A DNA stretch of 64,000 nt. Source: Vibrio cidicii (lineage in GTDB: Bacteria; Pseudomonadota; Gammaproteobacteria; Enterobacterales; Vibrionaceae). Location of the stretch: positions 3,224,001 through 3,288,000 of the forward strand of contig NZ_CP046804.1 of assembly GCF_009763805.1 (NCBI RefSeq). The letters run 5' to 3'. The translations under genes were made by a program, and so were the position numbers. Below, piece by piece: positions 31,354 through 43,097 of this stretch; the first letter of the stretch is position 1, and every line of letters begins with the position of its first letter. The notes beneath the pieces are model-generated. The model saw only the letters and a program-made list of their open reading frames with translations. It made no database searches and was not told where the DNA came from.

Positions 31354-31665
31354 ATGTACGCTGTTTTCCAATCTGGTGGTAAACAACACCGTGTAAGCGA
31401 AGGTCAAACTCTTCGTTTAGAGAAATTAGACGTTGAAACTGGTGCAACTGTTGAATTTGATAAAGTTCTTCTTGTTGCTAACGGCGAAGACATCAAAGTT
31501 GGTGCTCCTCTAGTTGAGGGCGGTAAAGTAGTTGCAGAAGTGGTACAACACGGTCGTGGCGATAAAGTTAAAATCGTTAAGTTCCGTCGTCGTAAGCACT
31601 CTCGTAAGCAACAAGGTCACCGTCAGTGGTTCACGGAAGTGAAGATCACTGGTATCAACGCGTAA
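31354..31665 (+). CDS. rplU: 50S ribosomal protein L21
   Basis: L21, 103 residues, a 23S rRNA-binding protein of the large subunit. It begins [20 protein letters not shown] and ends with the basic [16 protein letters not shown] region. First gene of the rplU-rpmA operon. Confidence 0.97.
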
Positions 31666-31673
31666 TCTAATAG

Positions 31674-31943
<270 letters not shown>

Positions 31944-31965
31944 TTTAGGTTTCTAGCTGAATTGA

Positions 31966-31994
31966 AAAGCCCTGCCGTTACGGTGGGGTTTTTT
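31966..31994 (+). terminator. Intrinsic terminator after rpmA
   Basis: AGCCCTGCCG and CGGTGGGGTT form a stem with two G-U pairs around TTA, followed by six Ts. Confidence 0.85.
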
Positions 31995-32094
31995 ATTGCA
32001 GTCGACATATTCAAAACACCTTTAGTCGGTGTCTTCGATCTGTCATCTGCTAAAATGTAGTGAAATTGATTTACAGGCGAAGTAGTCGGAGTAA

Positions 32095-33265
<1,171 letters not shown>

Positions 33266-33285
33266 TCGCTCAGGGTAAAAATAGT

Positions 33286-33314
33286 AAGCCGCAATCATCA
33301 ATTGCGGCTTTTTT
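33286..33314 (+). terminator. Intrinsic terminator after obgE
   Basis: AAGCCGCAAT (33286-33295) pairs with ATTGCGGCTT (33301-33310) around CATCA, followed by a T-tract. Confidence 0.92.
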
Positions 33315-33438
33315 GTATTTACATCATTTTTGGTCGCTTGCTTTTCGGGCAAAATAGGATCTTTTGCAGCATGGCTGCACTTTGGTAAGTCAGATTGGCT
33401 GGCAAATCGCCAGTCATTAAAGGGAATTAGGACATTTT

Positions 33439-34206
33439 ATGGCATCGAATCAAAGAGCGATTTCTCGATTGGTCGCTCAAGCGGGGCAGATGTTGCTAGC
33501 GCACGGTGCAGAAAGCACCTTGGTTGGGGATATTATGCGCCGCATTGGCATCGCGTCGGGTGTAAACGAAGTGGAAGTTGCGCTGTCGGCCAATGCGTTA
33601 GTGGTCACCACAGTCAAGAATGGTCACTGTATTACCACGACTCGCAGTTGTGTGGATCGCGGTATCAATATGAAGGCGATTACGGAAATTCAGCGTATCT
33701 GTATCATGATGGAAAAAGGTATTTTAGATTTTTCCATGGCACAGAAAAAACTCAATGCCATCAGCCCTGAACGTTACAATCGTTGGCTGGTGGTGGCGAT
33801 GATCGGCCTCTCTTGCGCCTCATTTGCTCGTCTTGCTGGTGGGGATTGGGCGGTGTTTTGGATGACGTTTTTGGCCTCTGCGTGTGGCATGATCGTGCGC
33901 CAAGAAATTGGTCACCGTCACTTCAATCCGCTGCTCAACTTCGCAGCGACAGCATTTGTTACCACTTTGATTTCCGCACAAGCAGTCAATTTTTCGATTG
34001 GTAATCTCCCAACCGTCGTGATGGCGTCCTCGGTATTGATGCTAGTGCCAGGCTTCCCGCTCATTAATGCGGTAGCCGATATGTTAAAAGGACATATCAA
34101 CATGGGGATTGCGCGTTTTATGATGGCGAGTTTGCTTACGCTGGCGACCAGCCTCGGTATTGTCGCTGCTATGGGGATTACCGGTATTTGGGGGTGGATG
34201 AGCTAA
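33439..34206 (+). CDS. yjjP: ThrE/YjjP-family exporter, large subunit
   Basis: An inner-membrane protein of 255 residues in the DUF1212 (ThrE N-terminal) group. The first 110 or so residues are soluble ([22 protein letters not shown]), followed by about five membrane helices. Related proteins export threonine/serine, and E. coli YjjPB exports succinate, so the substrate here is open. Its stop overlaps the yjjB start by one base (TAATG at 34204-34208). Confidence 0.88.
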   Translation: MASNQRAISRLVAQAGQMLLAHGAESTLVGDIMRRIGIASGVNEVEVALSANALVVTTVKNGHCITTTRSCVDRGINMKAITEIQRICIMMEKGILDFSMAQKKLNAISPERYNRWLVVAMIGLSCASFARLAGGDWAVFWMTFLASACGMIVRQEIGHRHFNPLLNFAATAFVTTLISAQAVNFSIGNLPTVVMASSVLMLVPGFPLINAVADMLKGHINMGIARFMMASLLTLATSLGIVAAMGITGIWGWMS

Positions 34207-34679
34207 TGGATTTAGTACAACTTTTTGTTGGTCTACTGAACGACATGTTCTTTGCTGCTATTCCTGCGGTAGGATTTGCCTTGGTGTTTAACGTACCACC
34301 TCGAGCATTGATCTATTGTGCGCTCGGCGGAGCACTTGGTCACGGTAGCCGCTATTTGATGCTCAAGTTTGGTATTCCAATTGAGTGGGCAACGTTTTTC
34401 GCCGCAACGTTAGTGGGGATGATTGGGGTGTACTGGTCGCGTAAATTACTGGCGCATCCGAAAGTGTTTACCGTGGCGGCGTTGATTCCGATGGTCCCAG
34501 GCGTATTTGCTTTTAAAGCGATGATCGCTATGGTGGAGATTAACCATATGGGGTACACCCCAGAGCTCGTGGCGACGTGTTTGGAGAACTTCCTTAAAGC
34601 GATGTTTATCATTGCAGGCTTAGCCATTGGCCTTGCCGTTCCGGGGCTGTTATTCTACCGCCGAAGACCGATTGTGTAG
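34206..34679 (+). CDS. yjjB: ThrE/YjjB-family exporter, small subunit
   Basis: A 157-residue membrane protein of the DUF3815 (ThrE C-terminal half) group, with about four to five helices and the conserved [15 protein letters not shown] segment. ATG 34206 overlaps the yjjP stop. An in-frame TTG at 34188 is less likely. Works with YjjP as a split exporter. Confidence 0.88.
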   Translation: MDLVQLFVGLLNDMFFAAIPAVGFALVFNVPPRALIYCALGGALGHGSRYLMLKFGIPIEWATFFAATLVGMIGVYWSRKLLAHPKVFTVAALIPMVPGVFAFKAMIAMVEINHMGYTPELVATCLENFLKAMFIIAGLAIGLAVPGLLFYRRRPIV

Positions 34680-34684
34680 GAAGA

Positions 34685-35176
34685 ATGATGTTGATTAGTA
34701 TGATAGCGGCGATGGCCAAAAATAGAATTATCGGTAAAGAGAATCAGATGCCGTGGCATCTCCCTGCTGATTTTTCTTGGTTTAAAAGTTGTACTATGGG
34801 TAAACCCGTGGTAATGGGACGTAAGACGTTTGAGTCGATTGGTCGGCCACTACCGGGGCGCAAAAATATCGTCATCAGTCGAGATACCGCGTTGTCTATT
34901 GAGGGTGTCTGTACGGTAAATTCGATTGAAGCCGCGCTAACCGAAGCGGGTGACAGCGAGGAAGTGATGATCATTGGCGGAGGTTCGATTTACGCAGAAT
35001 GCTTGCCAAAGGCTGATAGACTCTACCTCACTTTTATCGATGCGAACGTGGATGGTGATACCCAATTTCCCGAGTGGGGGAAGGGCTGGTATGAAAGCCA
35101 TCGCGAGCATTATTCAATGGATGAGAAAAACCGCTTCGCGATGGATTTTGTTATTTTAGAAAGAGACAATTGCTAG
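34685..35176 (+). CDS. folA: Dihydrofolate reductase
   Basis: DHFR reduces dihydrofolate to tetrahydrofolate and is the trimethoprim target. The 163-residue product shows ISMIAAMAKNRIIGKENQMPWHLPADF near the N-terminus (with the catalytic acidic residue in the LPAD segment) and MIIGGGSIY near residue 98. The start may be ATG 34685 or 34688. Its stop codon TAG (35174-35176) falls inside the first unit of the tandem repeat that follows. Confidence 0.95.
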   Translation: MMLISMIAAMAKNRIIGKENQMPWHLPADFSWFKSCTMGKPVVMGRKTFESIGRPLPGRKNIVISRDTALSIEGVCTVNSIEAALTEAGDSEEVMIIGGGSIYAECLPKADRLYLTFIDANVDGDTQFPEWGKGWYESHREHYSMDEKNRFAMDFVILERDNC

Positions 35177-35233
35177 TTTGCTAGTTTGCTAGTTTGCTAG
35201 TTTGCTAGTTTGCTAGTTTGCTAGTTTGCTAGT
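35171..35233. repeat. 8-bp tandem repeat (TGCTAGTT) spanning folA and apaH ends
   Basis: Almost eight perfect copies of TGCTAGTT run from 35171 to 35233. The folA stop lies in the first unit and the convergent apaH stop (35221-35223) plus its last codons lie in the last units. Each unit carries TAG in one direction and CTA (TAG on the other strand) in the other, so changes in copy number would scarcely alter either protein. It is a typical slipped-strand (VNTR) locus. Confidence 0.95.
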
Positions 35234-36030
35234 GCCTTCTGACTAAACACTTGTTTGTCTTCCCAACGGATCATAGTCAGGCTGCCATTCCAAACGCAGC
35301 CTGTATCTAACCCAATCACGTCTTGACTAAAATAACCCTGCAAAGCGGCCCAGTGGCCAAACAGTACGGGTTTCTCTAGGGAAACACGCTGTGGCAGTTT
35401 AAACCAAGGTACCAGCAATGCCTCGTTCACTTCGCTGGGCGGGAGCTTGCAGTCCATGTCCAAGCGGCCATCAAGAAAGCAAAAACGCATGCGAGTAAAA
35501 CTGTTGATGGTGTAGCGATAGCGATCCAAGCCAGTCAGCGTTGGACTCCAGAGATCTGGTGTGTTGCTGTACATGTTCTCGATCAGCCAAGGCATTTGTT
35601 CACTTTGTAACACGGCTTCGACTTCGCGTGCACATTGGCGAGCAGTAACCAGATCCCATTGTGGTGAAATGCCCGCATGGCACAGTACAAACTCATCGTG
35701 TTCAAGCAACAGTGGCTGTTGTCGCAGCCAATTGAGCAGCCCATCACGATCGCTTGCGTCAAGAATCGCGGTCGTTTGATCCTTTTCTTTGTTTTTGCGC
35801 ACGCCTAAAGCGACAGCCAAAAGGTGAAGATCGTGGTTGCCCAGCACAATCCGTGCACTATCACCTAGTGACTTGGCAAAGCGCAGGGTTTGCAACGATT
35901 TTGGCCCACGAGCGACCAAATCACCGGCAAACCATAGCGTGTCTCGCTGCGCTGAAAACTGCACTTGTTCTAACAGCAGGGTTAATTCATCAAAGCAGCC
36001 TTGAATATCACCCACAATATAATTTGCCAA
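35221..36030 (-). CDS. apaH: Bis(5'-nucleosyl)-tetraphosphatase, symmetrical
   Basis: ApaH splits Ap4A into two ADP and can also remove Np4 caps from RNA. The 269-residue product is a calcineurin-type metallophosphoesterase with GDIQGCFDEL, GDLVARGPKS and GNHDLH, the metal ligand motifs, in the first 70 residues. The C-terminal residues LAN and stop are encoded by the tandem repeat. It lies 15 bases after apaG. Confidence 0.95.
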   Translation of the reverse strand: MANYIVGDIQGCFDELTLLLEQVQFSAQRDTLWFAGDLVARGPKSLQTLRFAKSLGDSARIVLGNHDLHLLAVALGVRKNKEKDQTTAILDASDRDGLLNWLRQQPLLLEHDEFVLCHAGISPQWDLVTARQCAREVEAVLQSEQMPWLIENMYSNTPDLWSPTLTGLDRYRYTINSFTRMRFCFLDGRLDMDCKLPPSEVNEALLVPWFKLPQRVSLEKPVLFGHWAALQGYFSQDVIGLDTGCVWNGSLTMIRWEDKQVFSQKALAN

Positions 36031-36045
36031 AACGCCTCCAAAAAA

Positions 36046-36426
36046 TCAGTTCAACAGGTTAGGTACCGCCAGACGAAATGGCTCAATTTCCACAGTAAAC
36101 TCATTGCCTTGCGAGTCGCGCATCATGTATTGCCCCTGCATTGCGCCAACAGGAGTATCAAGCCCTGTACCACTGCTATAGGTATATTCATCGCCAGCAT
36201 CGATGTAAGGTTGCTGGCCAACGACACCATCACCTTCGACGGTGATCTGCTTCCCATTTGCATCGGTAATGAGCCAACGCCGACTGATCAACTGGACCGT
36301 TTCTTGGCTGAGATTTTTGATGGTAATGATGTAGGCAAAGATGTAGCGTCCTAACTCTGGGTTAGATTGCGCTTCGATGTACTTAGTTTGCACCTGAATT
36401 TTGATGCAGGGTAGGGAGACATCCAT
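36046..36426 (-). CDS. apaG: ApaG (CorD) protein
   Basis: A 126-residue beta-sandwich protein of the ApaG/DUF525 family, linked to Co2+/Mg2+ handling in enterobacteria; its exact role is unclear. Segments [21 protein letters not shown] and GVVGQQPYI are typical. I use ATG 36426, because AAGGAG sits 5 bases upstream; GTG 36432 overlaps that site. Confidence 0.92.
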   Translation of the reverse strand: MDVSLPCIKIQVQTKYIEAQSNPELGRYIFAYIITIKNLSQETVQLISRRWLITDANGKQITVEGDGVVGQQPYIDAGDEYTYSSGTGLDTPVGAMQGQYMMRDSQGNEFTVEIEPFRLAVPNLLN

Positions 36427-36448
36427 GTTCACTCCTTCTCAGAGAGTC

Positions 36449-36479
36449 AAAATGAGATGCGAGCCAAAGGGCTCGCATC
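36449..36479 (-). terminator. Hairpin terminator between rsmA and apaG
   Basis: GATGCGAGCC (36456-36465) pairs with GGCTCGCATC (36470-36479). On the minus strand it is followed by TCATTTTG. A strong stem with a modest T-tract suggests partial termination before apaG-apaH. Confidence 0.65.
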
Positions 36480-36490
36480 GTGTCATCGTA

Positions 36491-37298
36491 TTACTGATGG
36501 TTTGCATCTAACCAGTTTGCCATCGCAACGAATTGCTGCAAGGTAAGATTTTCTGGGCGTAACCCGGGGTTTATCCCCAGTTTCTTCCATCACTTCTTCA
36601 CTGAGAAGACCTTTGTAGCAATTGCGGATGGTCTTACGTCTTTGGTTGAAGCCCTCACGGCATACACGCTCAAGCCATTCCAAGCTGGTTGCTGGATGTG
36701 GCAAGGTTTCGTAAGGCACCAAACGCACTACGGCAGAATCTACTTTCGGTGGTGGAACAAACGCCGTTGGCGGCACTTCCAATACAGGAACGACTTTACA
36801 GAAGTACTGTGCCATTACGGTCAAGCGGCCATAAGCTTTGCTGCCTGGGCCAGCTGCTAGGCGGTTGACCACTTCTTTTTGCAGCATAAAGTGCATGTCT
36901 TGGATATCTTTATGAAACTCAAAAAGATGGAACATCAACGGCGTGGAGATGTTGTACGGCAAGTTGCCGAAAATGCGCAGTTTGTTGTTTGGCTTCACCA
37001 ATTGAGTGAAGTCGAAACGCATCGCATCGCCTTCGTGGATGGTGAGCTTGTCAGCCAGCTCAGGATGGTTACGCAAACGCTCAGCCAAATCGCGGTCCAG
37101 TTCGATTACGGTGAACTTATCGACTTCTCGGCCAACAGGCTCAGTGATCGCCCCAAGACCTGGGCCGATTTCCACCAGATTTTGCCCCGGTCTCGGATTA
37201 ATCGCTGAAACGATGCCATCAATAATGTATGGATCGTTCAGGAAGTTTTGACCAAAACGTTTACGCGCTTTGTGCCCTAGATGGACATCATTTCTCAT
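36491..37298 (-). CDS. rsmA: 16S rRNA (A1518/A1519) dimethyltransferase RsmA (KsgA), apparent +1 frameshift
   Basis: RsmA dimethylates two adenines near the 3' end of 16S rRNA, a late step of 30S assembly. SAM motif [11 protein letters not shown] and the NLPYNIS motif are intact. Near the C-terminus the gene reads GAAGAAACTGGGG at 36581-36583 (plus strand TTT); removing one A gives [16 protein letters not shown] and a normal end at 36491-36493, 268 residues. As written, the last 36 or so residues are out of frame. It overlaps pdxA by 4 bases. Confidence 0.93.
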
Positions 37299-38284
37299 TG
37301 TTTCTTCTCTACCAGTTCTATCGCATGCGCGAGTGCTGTCTGAAAGCTCCCTGTATCGGCTTGGCCCGTTCCGGCCAGATCGAGTGCAGTACCGTGATCC
37401 ACCGATGTTCTTATAAAGGGTAGACCAAGAGTAATGTTCACTGAACGACCAAAGCCTTTGTATTTGAGCACAGGCAGCACTTGGTCGTGATACATGCCTA
37501 AGACAGCATCCGCATCGTCTAAATATTTTTCATTAAAAATGGTATCGGCCGGCAATGGGCCGACCAAATGAATGCCTTTTTCACGACGAATTTTTTCCAG
37601 CGTCGGCGTGATGGTTTCGATCTCTTCTCGGCCAAGGCAGCCATCTTCACCAGCATGCGGATTGAGCCCACAAACATAGATCTTTGGCTCTGCGATGGCA
37701 AATTTTTCCACCAAATCCCGATGCAGGATATCGATGATTTTTTCCAGGCGATCTTCCGTGACGGCTTTTGACACATAGGCCAATGGAATGTGCGTGGTGA
37801 CCAGCGCCACACGCAGCCCTTCGGTCGCCAACATCATGACAACTAACGGGGTGTTGGATTTTTCAGCGAAGAATTCAGTGTGGCCGCTAAAGGCGACGCC
37901 AGCACGATTAATCACCCCCTTGTGAACAGGGCCGGTGACAATAGCATCAAATTCGTCATTCATACAGCCCAAAGCAGCTCTTTCTAGTGTTTTTAACACA
38001 TAATGGCCGTTGCTTTCGTTTAACTGTCCGGCGATACACGGCGCGTTCATGGCAATGTGATCGACCAGCAGCGAACCCGCTTTTTGTGGCTGCGGCGCGC
38101 TCTCTGCTAAGTAGTCGTGCAGTTCAACCTCGATGCCGAGCTGTTCGGCGCGCTGCGTAAGTAACGATTTATCGGCGCACACCACCAGTTGGTGATCCCA
38201 ATCTTGTTTGGAAAGTGCCAACACCAGATCTGGGCCAATTCCCGCAGGCTCTCCGGCGGTGACGACGATACGTTTAACTGTCAT
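37295..38284 (-). CDS. pdxA: 4-hydroxythreonine-4-phosphate dehydrogenase PdxA
   Basis: PdxA oxidises 4-phosphohydroxy-threonine in pyridoxal phosphate synthesis. The 329-residue product begins [18 protein letters not shown], has the metal-ligand HTEFFAEK and [14 protein letters not shown] segments, and [13 protein letters not shown] near 250. Start at ATG 38284; the longer frame runs into surA. It overlaps both surA (11 bases) and rsmA (4 bases). Confidence 0.95.
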   Translation of the reverse strand: MTVKRIVVTAGEPAGIGPDLVLALSKQDWDHQLVVCADKSLLTQRAEQLGIEVELHDYLAESAPQPQKAGSLLVDHIAMNAPCIAGQLNESNGHYVLKTLERAALGCMNDEFDAIVTGPVHKGVINRAGVAFSGHTEFFAEKSNTPLVVMMLATEGLRVALVTTHIPLAYVSKAVTEDRLEKIIDILHRDLVEKFAIAEPKIYVCGLNPHAGEDGCLGREEIETITPTLEKIRREKGIHLVGPLPADTIFNEKYLDDADAVLGMYHDQVLPVLKYKGFGRSVNITLGLPFIRTSVDHGTALDLAGTGQADTGSFQTALAHAIELVEKKQ

Positions 38285-39560
38285 GTTCTTCGTCCTTGAC
38301 GATTTCAACAAAGGCACCTGCTCGCAACTCTTGCATCCAAGCGCCCGCTTCTTCGTTAAATTTACGATTAAACAAAATACGGTAAGCTTTGTTTTTCATC
38401 GCCGAATCGGTGCGATCCACTTCGCGGCGATCCAGCACTTCGACAATGTGCCAGCCGTGCACGGTTTGGAAAGGTTCGCTGATTTTACCGACCGGAAGCG
38501 TTTCGACCTGATGCTTAAATTCAGGGACATACAGATCGGGGGTTTGATAGCCCAACTCACCATTTTGCGCCGCTGAGCCCGGGTCTTGGCTGTATTGCTG
38601 CGCTAACTCAGCAAAGCTGGCTTCACCGGCTTTGATGCGACGGATGAACTCGCTTAGTTCTCGTTTCGCCCCGTCATCGCTGAGAATCACGGTTGGTTTC
38701 AGTAGGATATGTCGCGCATTCACTTCGGTTACGGCGATGGTTTCTAATCCTTTGATATCTTGAATCTTTAGGATATGAAAACCGACACCACTGCGAAATG
38801 GGCCAATAATGCTGCCTTTGTTTTGCATCTTGATTTGATCGGCAAAGATGGTTGGCATCTCTTCTTTACGCATCCAGCCCCAATCGCCGCCTTGCAACGC
38901 TTTCGGACCTTTGGAGTAGGTGTAGGCCATGGTACTGAAATCCGCGCCGTTATTGAGTTTTTCAACGATCGCTTTGGCTTGAGCCTCGACAGCGGCTTTG
39001 TCTTGGTTATCGGAAAAGCGTAGTTGGATGTGACCCAGTTTGTATTGCACGGTAGCACTGGTTTCTTGCGCGAGCATCTCGGATAAGCTGTCGACTTCGG
39101 CCGGCAAGATGTTAATGCGGCGACGCACTAGAGCGTTGCGCGCTTCAGACGCGGCAATTTCTTTGCGGATTTGCTCGCGAAATTCAGCGTAGCTTAATCC
39201 TTCGCTGGTGATGGAGGCAGAGAGTTCGGCCACCGTCTGCTGGTTATTAGCGGCAATCTCACCGATGGCTTGATTGAGACGATTGTCGTCAATTCGTACG
39301 CCGATGCGGTCCGCTTCTTGGGTTTGTAGTGTGTCGAGGATCAGCTTTTCGACGATTTGCTCATGTAGCACTTCGGCTGAAGGTAAGGCTTGGCCATTTT
39401 TCTTGGCGTTGGCCCGCAAGGTCTTCATCGCAGCGTCAATGTCGCTTTGTAAAATCACACCGTTATTGACAATGACGGCAACCTTATCAAGTTCTACAGG
39501 AGCGGCCAATGCGCTGCCAGACAGCAACAGAGCGAATAAGATTGTTTTCCAGCTTTTCAT
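38274..39560 (-). CDS. surA: Periplasmic chaperone/peptidyl-prolyl isomerase SurA
   Basis: SurA escorts outer-membrane proteins, LptD included, through the periplasm. The 428-residue product has a signal peptide ([13 protein letters not shown]), an N-terminal chaperone region, and two parvulin domains starting near [10 protein letters not shown] (about 172) and [10 protein letters not shown] (about 282). It lies just after lptD, the usual order. Confidence 0.95.
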   Translation of the reverse strand: MKSWKTILFALLLSGSALAAPVELDKVAVIVNNGVILQSDIDAAMKTLRANAKKNGQALPSAEVLHEQIVEKLILDTLQTQEADRIGVRIDDNRLNQAIGEIAANNQQTVAELSASITSEGLSYAEFREQIRKEIAASEARNALVRRRINILPAEVDSLSEMLAQETSATVQYKLGHIQLRFSDNQDKAAVEAQAKAIVEKLNNGADFSTMAYTYSKGPKALQGGDWGWMRKEEMPTIFADQIKMQNKGSIIGPFRSGVGFHILKIQDIKGLETIAVTEVNARHILLKPTVILSDDGAKRELSEFIRRIKAGEASFAELAQQYSQDPGSAAQNGELGYQTPDLYVPEFKHQVETLPVGKISEPFQTVHGWHIVEVLDRREVDRTDSAMKNKAYRILFNRKFNEEAGAWMQELRAGAFVEIVKDEEHDS

Positions 39561-39616
39561 TTAATAATCCATTGTTGCATCGATTTAACGTCTGACTACT
39601 CAGACGTCGGAAATCA

Positions 39617-41962
39617 CTAATTGTTCAAGTAGAAAGGGCGACCATAGACGATGGAATTATCGGCATCTTCCAACTCTTTGGCGGCAGTGTAACTTTTGTT
39701 TTTGGTGGCAAAGCCTTGAATGCCGAAGTTAACACTGATATTCGTGTCGTAAACCGGGTCATTGTTGTCACCGCCGACCACGTTGTTTTTCCATTTCACC
39801 AACTGGTTGGTATAAGTAAAGCCGATATACCAACAGTCGGATTGATAACGCAGACTGGCCATCCACTCCAAATCGATCTCTTCGGTCAGGTCGTAATAAT
39901 ATTGGCCACTGGCAGACCAGTTGCGGTTAATTTCATAAGAGCCGACCAGACCCGCTTGAGAAATGCCTTTGCGGGTGATGGTGGACCAATCTCGATCTTC
40001 ATTGTCATAATTACGGAAGGTTTCAGTAATGTAGTCTAGGGTTACATATCGATAGTTACCTTGGACAAAACCATCTTTAAATTGGTATTCCAAAGTACTG
40101 TTGGCCAACTGCATCGTATTGAGGTCGATGTCGTACTGGATACCGCCGTGATAGAACAGGTAGTCATCGTAGTTAAAATCGGTTTCAATCGCCCATGAAG
40201 AGAAGTTCGATGTCTCTTCTTGATCGCCCGTAAGCTTGGTGTTTTTGTCGATGTAGTAGATTTGACCAAAGGAGATATTGAGCCGTTCCTTATACTCATC
40301 GTCAAAAAAGCGCGTACTGGCACCATAGCTGAGTTGGTTGGCGGCGGCGACTTTATCAATGCTACTGTATTTGCGACTACGGAAAAGACCATAGTAGTCG
40401 GTTTGCAGCAAGGTCGTATCGTAATTGTATATGTTGTCTTGCTTTTCCTCCGGTACATAAAGGTACTGGATCTGCGGTTCTAGGCTTTGGGTGAAACCGT
40501 CAAAAATTTGCGCGTCACGCTGCAAAAAAATCCGCGCGTGGCTACGAACCTCAGGGATCACCCGAGTCACTTGCTCATCCAATTGCGCCTGTAGGCTAGG
40601 ATCTTCCAGTTTATTCAGTTCTTGCTGGTAATAAGTGGCTAAGACGCGTGCTTCTGTGGTCCACGATGCCCAACTGGTTGAGAGTGGGATGGTCAAACCC
40701 GGTTCAATGTGCGCGCGAACGGCGTTGGGTTTGGTTTTATCTTGGGTGTTAAAGTGGCTCAATTGGCCTTTCACATCGAAGTTAACATAACGTCCCCACA
40801 GCGGCGTGTAGTAGTTAAACTCCAACTGAGGCAACAAACGATACGGCTTGTTGTTGTCTTCCAATAAGATCTGGAAGTCACGCACTAGAATGGAGGCGTC
40901 CCATGAGTTAGCACGGTAAGCCACCTTACCCTCTTGCACTAACTGGCCATCTTCTCGGTTACCAAGATCAGATTTGAGATCGCGGAAATAATCGATGTCG
41001 CTGACTTTGGAGTAGTCAAGTTTCACCAACCATTGCTGGTCGATAATGCCATCATGTTTGTATTGGTAGCCCCAACGATCCTCTTCCGCGTATTTTTTAT
41101 CGCCCGGAAGATACTCGCTTTTGATTTCGCCGCCACCCCATTGACTGGTGAGATAACGAAAATCCGCGTCCAATTTTACTCCGCGCTGTTGCATGTACAG
41201 AGTGGTCAGTGTCAGATCATAGTTAGGTGCGATATTCCAGTAGAAAGGAATTTCCGCTTCGACCCCATCGCTTGAACCATAAGAGACGGAGGGAAAAAGA
41301 AAGCCAGTTTTGCGTGTATTGCCAATCGGCAAGGTTAAATAAGGCACGTAGAAAATCGGTACATCCATCACTTCAAAGCGTGGATTGTAAAACGTCGCTG
41401 TTTCTTCATTTTGGTCAACGTCGATGCTTGATGCAACCAAGCGCCAAGCGTTATCGTCTGCCGGGCAAGAGGTAATCGAACCATCTTGCAGTTGGTATAC
41501 GGCTTGTCCGGTTTTGGCGATGTATGCGGCTTCACCGCGACCTTGCTGGCAAAGAAACTGGTACTGGGTATTTTCCAGCGAGAAGGTTTCTTGCGCCATG
41601 TTGTTGGTGACGCGGCTAGAGCTGGCTTTTACCTCACCATCGTTAAACGTGACGTTGCCTTCGGCCACGACCACTTGTTCTTGTTGATGCAAGGTGACTG
41701 AATCGGCAGTGATTTTTTTCTTGCCTTGAATTACTTCCACATCGCCGGAGTAGACGGCTTTATCGCCGTTAATCGCTTGTAGACGGTCTGAGTGCACCAC
41801 AATCGGCGCATTGACATCATTTTCTTCTGCGCTGACCAAACATTGATCTATAGTGGGCATTTCCTGCACACTATCACCGAGTGTTGTTTGGGCTTGCGTG
41901 TAAGGTACAAACAGGGCGGTACTGATAGAGGCCGCTAAAAAAGTGCGGGAGAAATGTTGCAT
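39617..41962 (-). CDS. lptD: LPS assembly outer-membrane protein LptD
   Basis: LptD with LptE inserts LPS into the outer leaflet. The 781-residue product has a signal peptide, an N-terminal OstA jellyroll ([22 protein letters not shown]) that meets LptA, and a large C-terminal beta-barrel. Cysteines in [15 protein letters not shown] and SCPADD near the N-terminus and SDCWYIG near the C-terminus are positioned for the long-range disulfides needed for function. First gene of lptD-surA-pdxA-rsmA. Confidence 0.95.
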   Translation of the reverse strand: MQHFSRTFLAASISTALFVPYTQAQTTLGDSVQEMPTIDQCLVSAEENDVNAPIVVHSDRLQAINGDKAVYSGDVEVIQGKKKITADSVTLHQQEQVVVAEGNVTFNDGEVKASSSRVTNNMAQETFSLENTQYQFLCQQGRGEAAYIAKTGQAVYQLQDGSITSCPADDNAWRLVASSIDVDQNEETATFYNPRFEVMDVPIFYVPYLTLPIGNTRKTGFLFPSVSYGSSDGVEAEIPFYWNIAPNYDLTLTTLYMQQRGVKLDADFRYLTSQWGGGEIKSEYLPGDKKYAEEDRWGYQYKHDGIIDQQWLVKLDYSKVSDIDYFRDLKSDLGNREDGQLVQEGKVAYRANSWDASILVRDFQILLEDNNKPYRLLPQLEFNYYTPLWGRYVNFDVKGQLSHFNTQDKTKPNAVRAHIEPGLTIPLSTSWASWTTEARVLATYYQQELNKLEDPSLQAQLDEQVTRVIPEVRSHARIFLQRDAQIFDGFTQSLEPQIQYLYVPEEKQDNIYNYDTTLLQTDYYGLFRSRKYSSIDKVAAANQLSYGASTRFFDDEYKERLNISFGQIYYIDKNTKLTGDQEETSNFSSWAIETDFNYDDYLFYHGGIQYDIDLNTMQLANSTLEYQFKDGFVQGNYRYVTLDYITETFRNYDNEDRDWSTITRKGISQAGLVGSYEINRNWSASGQYYYDLTEEIDLEWMASLRYQSDCWYIGFTYTNQLVKWKNNVVGGDNNDPVYDTNISVNFGIQGFATKNKSYTAAKELEDADNSIVYGRPFYLNN

Positions 41963-42109
41963 TGAACGGAACTTTCCTATGTCACTACTGCTCGATGGCT
42001 ATATGATGGCCAGACCGAAAAAATAATTTCCCTATCATAAAGGAAATCGTGGCATCCAGCACTATATGACCGTCATTGACGGGAAAAATTCAGAGATAGA
42101 GAACACATA

Positions 42110-42973
42110 ATGCAGATTTTTGGCAAAATACTTGGCGCCTTTTTTGGTTTTTTATTTGGTGGTGTTTTTGGCGCTCTGTTTGGCCTGTTTCTCGGCCATC
42201 AGTTTGATAAAGCGCGTCGCTTAAACCAAGCGGGATTCAAAACCTCCGGCTTTGGACAAGGCCCGAGTCAGACAGAAAGACAGGACGAGTTTTTTAAAGC
42301 GGCCTTTGCGGTCATGGGACACGTGGCGAAAGCCAAAGGGCAGGTGACGCGTGAAGAGATTCAACTGGCGACGGCGATGATGGAGCGCATGAGCCTGCAC
42401 GGCGAGCAGCGCAAAGCGGCGCAAGAAGCTTTTCGTGAAGGTAAAGAGCGTGATTTCCCCCTAGAGCAAGTGCTAGAGCGAGTCCGTATCGCCACTGGTG
42501 GGCGTTTTGATTTGCTGCAATTCTTTTTGGAACTGCAGATTTCCGCTGCGTTTGCCGATGGCGATGTCCACCCGAGCGAGCGAAATGTGCTGCATAAAAT
42601 AGCGCGTGGTTTGGGCTTTTCCTCTGAGCAGCTTGAGCGCCGTTTACAGATGCAAGAAGCCGCATTTCGCTTTCAGCGTCAGGGCGGTTTTGGTCAGCAG
42701 CAAGGGGGCTCACAGCGCTCTTCGTCCAGTGGTGGCTGGCAACAAGCCTCACAAACTGATCGATTGGCGGACGCGTACAAAATTTTGGGTGTGGACGCCT
42801 CGGCCGATGGCAAAGAGGTGAAGAGAGCCTATCGTAAACTGATGAACGAACACCACCCAGATAAGCTGATGGCCAAAGGTTTGCCACCCGAAATGATGAA
42901 TATGGCCAAAGAAAAATCGCAAGAGATTCAAAGCGCCTACGATCTGATCAAAAGAGAAAAAGGGTTTAAGTAG
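42110..42973 (+). CDS. djlA: Membrane-anchored co-chaperone DjlA
   Basis: DjlA is an inner-membrane DnaJ-like partner of DnaK linked to envelope stress signalling. The 287-residue product has one N-terminal glycine-rich membrane segment (LGAFFGFLFGGVFGALFGLFLG), a TerB-like domain, a glutamine/serine-rich linker (about 190-215), and a C-terminal J-domain with the HPD motif in NEHHPDKLM. It is divergent from lptD, as in E. coli. Confidence 0.94.
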   Translation: MQIFGKILGAFFGFLFGGVFGALFGLFLGHQFDKARRLNQAGFKTSGFGQGPSQTERQDEFFKAAFAVMGHVAKAKGQVTREEIQLATAMMERMSLHGEQRKAAQEAFREGKERDFPLEQVLERVRIATGGRFDLLQFFLELQISAAFADGDVHPSERNVLHKIARGLGFSSEQLERRLQMQEAAFRFQRQGGFGQQQGGSQRSSSSGGWQQASQTDRLADAYKILGVDASADGKEVKRAYRKLMNEHHPDKLMAKGLPPEMMNMAKEKSQEIQSAYDLIKREKGFK

Positions 42974-43045
42974 CTATTGGTTTTAAGCGGCTATCGGTTT
43001 TCAGTTGCTATCGTCATTGTAAGTCACCACCGTCTTTTTCAGTAA

Positions 43046-43079
43046 CAAGCACAAGGGCCGAATGCGGCCCTTGTGCTTG
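43046..43079. terminator. Long hairpin between djlA and the DUF547 gene
   Basis: A perfect 15-bp stem, CAAGCACAAGGGCCG (43046-43060) with its complement at 43065-43079, encloses AATG. Neither side has a strong T-tract, so it may stop converging transcripts without the classic form or protect both mRNA ends. Confidence 0.65.
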
Positions 43080-43097
43080 CTATGCAAATGGCTCCCC

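Noticed and set aside
36571..36583. Alternative sites for the rsmA break (extra G in GGGG, extra A in TAAACC or extra C in CCCC)
   Set aside because: These also restore the frame but give less family-like sequence; removing the A in GAAAC gives [16 protein letters not shown], which matches KsgA and the lesion pattern.
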